From: Ceratodon purpureus | Taxonomy: Eukaryota > Streptophyta > Bryopsida > Pseudoditrichales > Ditrichaceae | NCBI GenBank assembly: GCA_014871385.1 | Contig: CM026422.1 | Location: 11,594,718-11,658,717 of the forward strand | Length of the DNA stretch: 64,000 nucleotides | Direction: 5' to 3' | Shown here: positions 60,848-64,000 of the stretch, piece after piece | Numbering within the stretch: position 1 is the first letter of the stretch | How the letters are laid out: every line of letters begins with the position of its first letter | Made by a program: the position numbers and the translations under genes | Notes under the pieces: model-generated | Database searches by the model: none | What the model was told of the DNA's origin: nothing | The model's input: the letters and a program-made list of their open reading frames with translations, nothing else

Positions 60848-62883
60848 CTCTCCTCTCCTCCACAATGCAGCTCACATCCGAACGAACTCCCGCCTCCCCC
60901 TCCAGCTCCGTCCCACCTCCGAGATCACTCCTCCACCATCGCACTACATCTCTCAACCCTACCGCACCCCTCACCGGACACCATACCCAACCAAAATGAC
61001 CCCCGCTAAAGCGCTTGAAACACTAATCGGTTGCAGACACAAGGACGAGCAAACAAGTGCAACACATTCCGGCGCCGGCTCGCTAAATGATCGATCTGCG
61101 AGCAACGCAGTGATCTAGAAACACCGACCCCTTCGCAAAACACTCTTCAAAACAGACTCGAAAACATCGTCTTCACGATCTCTTGTCCCGTTCGGGGATC
61201 TTCTATTGATACCTGGTTTATACTGTTGTTGTATTGCGATGCTACATAGGCGGGTATGTGCTGCACACTCATATACTCGGCTGAGGTCTGGGTTAAGGTA
61301 TAAGCACCCATAACCGATAAGTTAAGCATTTCAGCAGATCAGAGCTTGGCTAATCGCTAAGGAGTTGTTTTTTGTGCGTAGGAACATAAGGTTCATGAAG
61401 AATGAGGATTTTTCCAAAATTAATTAGGTAAAATTAGAACTAATACAATTTATTTTTCTCAAAATTTGTTCAGAGCACTTAACGAAAATATAGCTTCACC
61501 TCTGACCAACAACAACAAGAGTAGTGAACAAACATAAGACTATCTAATTCTATAACGGTCACAGACGCATTCTATTAGAGGATGCATCTTGAATCTACTG
61601 TTCATCGATTATCGGCTACTAGTTTTCCATTGTTCAGTAACCAAGAAGCCTACTTATCTGTGATTGGTGCGTTATCGGTTGTGGGTGTCTATATTTTAGT
61701 AGTTTACGCCATTGGGAGCTTGAGTTTAAGTTATTTTTCGTTTGATACCTGCGTGAACTTGTAACGATATTGTTGTGATGCTATGGCGGGTATATGAAGA
61801 AATATTAGCATGTGTTGAGTCTCAGGCGTTTGTTGACACCTTTCGTTATGTCTAAGGCAAGTTTGATACATCCAATATTGAGTTATTGATTTTGTTGAAC
61901 AATAATCTAATCATTGAAAAAATGTTTATGTAATTTTGGATGAAGAGTGAAAATGATATGTATTACTATTACAAATAATTAAGGATTATAAATGAATTAC
62001 ATTGCTAAAAGAAATGTGACATATTCTACAAATATTAAACTTTTAATACTTTTAAATGGTATTTCTAAGGATTAACTTGTAACGAACAAGGTGTGTTTGA
62101 CAAATGATTAGATTTTTTGTTTCTACAATGTCAATTTTGAAAATGGTTTTTTGAAGGAAAACAATTGTCTGGATAGGAAATTATATGAGCTTTGTTGAGA
62201 TATATTTTATACCACCAAATCTCTAAAAAAGAAACTAAGTTCCTTTTAGTTAATAATTTCTTTTACAAAGAGGACCTCTAAAATATCTAGAATTAATTAA
62301 AAAATTTCAAAAATTATTTACATCATTCTATCTTGAATATTGATAATAATTTGGGATTTTTAAAGAATCATAAATACACATTTATGTTTTAAATGTTAAA
62401 AATATTAAAATCTAAAATAATTTTTTTTATCTAAAATCTAATATGTAAATATATTACAATGCATGGCTATAGGATCCATCTTATTCTATTGCATCCACTT
62501 TGAAAAAATGGATGTGATAGCCATCCATTATGCCATCAGCGAAGCTATCTTGTGAGCAGCGAGCAGGAGCAAAGAGCAGTGGAGGCGTTTTTGACGATTT
62601 TTTTTATTTTTTTTTTGAAAAACGCTTCGTTTTTTAACAAGTTTTCGGAAATTTTGGGAATTTTTTACGAAATAGGAGAGAAATTACTAAAATTAGTAAA
62701 GGACCTATCACCGTGGATTTCCGTGGTTTTCAGGATATTTTTGTTAAAAATTCTAAATATAGAAGTTAAAAAAAACTGATCATATATACACTGATTTTAT
62801 TGAAATAAAGATTGGTTAAAAATGATTTCTTACCCTATTTTAACGAAATTTACTGAAATTTTTAATATTAATTTTTTTAAATA
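60848..62883. other. Promoter side of COG5, then AT-rich spacer with imperfect repeats
   Basis: 60848-61140 is the likely leader and promoter of COG5. A roughly 55-bp imperfect direct repeat (TTGATACCTG ... GGCGGGTAT) lies at about 61206-61260 and 61742-61797. An inverted pair, ACCCATAACCGATAA and TTATCGGTTGTGGGT, lies between them near 61306 and 61673. 61860-62880 is very AT-rich and holds no gene I can support. Confidence 0.45.
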
Positions 62884-62992
62884 GAAAAAATTTGATGCGT
62901 TGGAGGTGTATCTTGGATCCGAGAGTCCCCTTGGCTGTGCCTTAAGGGGACCCTCGGAACCGAGATACACCTCCAGCGCATCGAATTTTTTC
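62884..62992. repeat. Long foldback hairpin 1 (49-bp arms, 11-nt loop)
   Basis: The arms 62884-62932 and 62944-62992 pair at 44 of 49 positions as DNA; three of the five mismatches would be G-U pairs in plus-strand RNA. The loop is GGCTGTGCCTT. The arms contain GGAGGTGTATCTTGG and its complement. The size and near-perfect pairing would suit a young MIRNA-type or small-RNA-producing hairpin, or a palindromic transposon relic. Confidence 0.85.
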
Positions 62993-63018
62993 CTAAAGAC
63001 ATAGTTGTATTTGCAATG

Positions 63019-63095
63019 CTGGAGGTGTATCTCGGATCCGAGAGTCCATTTGGCTGTGCCTGAAAGAGACCCTCGGATCTGAAATACACCTCCAG
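63019..63095. repeat. Foldback hairpin 2, related to hairpin 1
   Basis: The 5' arm starts CTGGAGGTGTATCTCGG and is nearly the same as the 5' arm of hairpin 1. The 3' arm ends AAATACACCTCCAG. The loop again contains GGCTGTGCCT. Pairing is weaker in the middle than in hairpin 1. The two hairpins lie in tandem about 27 bp apart and come from one duplication. Confidence 0.8.
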
Positions 63096-63408
63096 AGGAC
63101 AGACATTCAAGTAAACTCAATAATATGTTGTTGAGTTTTCTCACCGGAAAATTGGAGTTATTTGTCATAGGGAAGAAGGACAGAGAGAGATTTCTATTTT
63201 ATTGTGGAAAAAAACTCACCTAATTTGATTGTATATAATGGCATATAAAAATATCATCTTTATTTTTCGCAATTCAAATCAAGACAAATCCAATCCAGAA
63301 CAAAACACTGCCGATATAGTAACCTATTGTCCACTAGGAGGCTACTAACTGAATAATTCTTCAAAAGGCACCCATTCGTTTGAGGATTTCCATAACCTCG
63401 TTGAAACT

Positions 63409-64000
63409 CTAACTCGGAGCGTGCATGAAGGAGTCTTCTTTAGGATCCATCTTGCACATGTACCGAATAACATAATAAATATATTTGCAGTATTTCCATT
63501 GCTTGTTTTTCCCTAGAGTCTCCGAAAGCATCTTGATGAAATCTAGGCAAGTGTATTCCGGAAAGCACCCAATGGTGATGCGGTATAGCTTGCCCCTTCC
63601 CGTGTTAAGGGTAACAACACACCCATATCCTGGATACAGAATAGTTATTATCCATGTAATACCGCAATGGTCCATGACAGCGGTGCTTTCCCACTTGTTA
63701 CAATGCTCCACAGTTGGGGCATCAGAGTTCCTGCGAATGGAATATTCACCTCGGAGCGTAGGTGTGCATTAGGATCTGCTGGTGCCTTGAAATGGTATCT
63801 CAGAAGAGGCCAGTTCGAATTTGCTTGGAATTGGCGGCATGGTGATAGAGCGCCACACTGTTGCCATTGGAAACCCGCTTCTTCCAGGGAGAGTACCTCC
63901 TATCGAGTGACATTGGTTCCTATTTTGACTGGCCATACCATAGGAATTTCCGGCCAATCCACAACAAATGACTTAGGACCCTCCTTCACGCATTGGTTGA
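63409..64000 (-). pseudogene. SWIM-type zinc-finger protein fragment, runs off the window
   Basis: A minus-strand frame, open from about 63711 to a stop at 63409, encodes YRITIGCFPEYTCLDF ... WKYCKYIYYVIRYM. This is the pattern of a SWIM domain (CxC...CxH), but the first Cys and the final His are both Tyr here. SWIM domains occur in MULE transposases, FAR1-type proteins and a multicopy plant family ending in a similar way. A further frame at 63957-63769 may be an earlier part. The start lies in doubt or beyond the right edge, and the damaged metal ligands suggest a degenerate copy. Confidence 0.5.

Noticed and set aside
60341-61009. 222-codon plus-strand frame
   Set aside because: Lies opposite COG5 exon 1; Arg/Leu-rich with no recognisable domain.

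Overview
The window reads as nuclear DNA of a land plant, most likely a bryophyte (moss-like). Evidence: plant-type GT..AG introns, a GTD-binding (DUF593) myosin-binding-type gene, a plant CstF64, an F-box gene, and gene islands of moderate GC set in very AT-rich DNA full of small transposons. The species is not fixed by anything I can see.

Layout. 1-3250: the 3' end of an old LTR retrotransposon holding a 632-bp CACTA-type element, then a 243-bp hAT MITE with exact 8-bp target duplications, then a truncated TTAA-flanked element. 4115-4882 (-): single-exon cyclin-L-like gene. 4883-8230: AT-rich, with TTAA-element ends and a tRNA-like box B. 8231-11262 (-): two-exon GTD-binding (myosin-binding-like) gene with a long C-rich leader. 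12600-17700: mostly non-coding, with one TTAA element. 17714-21303 (+): broken pogo/Tigger-type transposase interrupted by a tandem array of 36-nt exon-like modules. 21915-24052: two more small elements. 26157-31717 (-): ten-exon zinc-finger plus UBA gene. 36079-36483: TA-flanked MITE. 37005-38225 (+): single-exon F-box gene. 40231-41315: TTAA-flanked element. 43642-48546 (+): twelve-exon CstF64. 49716-50034: TA MITE. 50931-53807 (+): intronless VIT/vWA gene with FG repeats. 54767-56065 (-): intronless GPR107/108-like seven-TM gene. 57491-60847 (-): three-exon COG5. 62884-63095: two long foldback hairpins. 63409 to the right edge (-): a SWIM-like fragment.

Functions. The host genes are mostly housekeeping: mRNA 3'-end processing (CstF64), transcription/splicing-linked cyclin L, Golgi trafficking (COG5 and the GPR107-like protein, neighbours on the same strand), myosin adaptor, and ubiquitin-related proteins (F-box, zinc-finger/UBA). 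I see no sign of an operon or of a single pathway.

The most unusual feature is the array at 19402-20662. Nine modules of exactly 36 nt, all open in the same phase, recur every 137-190 bp. Most have an AG before and a GT after, so they look like repeatedly duplicated symmetric micro-exons inside a transposase gene. Also notable are a small family of TTAA-flanked elements with CCCCTAAA ends, the paired hairpins, and the VIT/vWA gene, whose architecture recalls fungal proteins.
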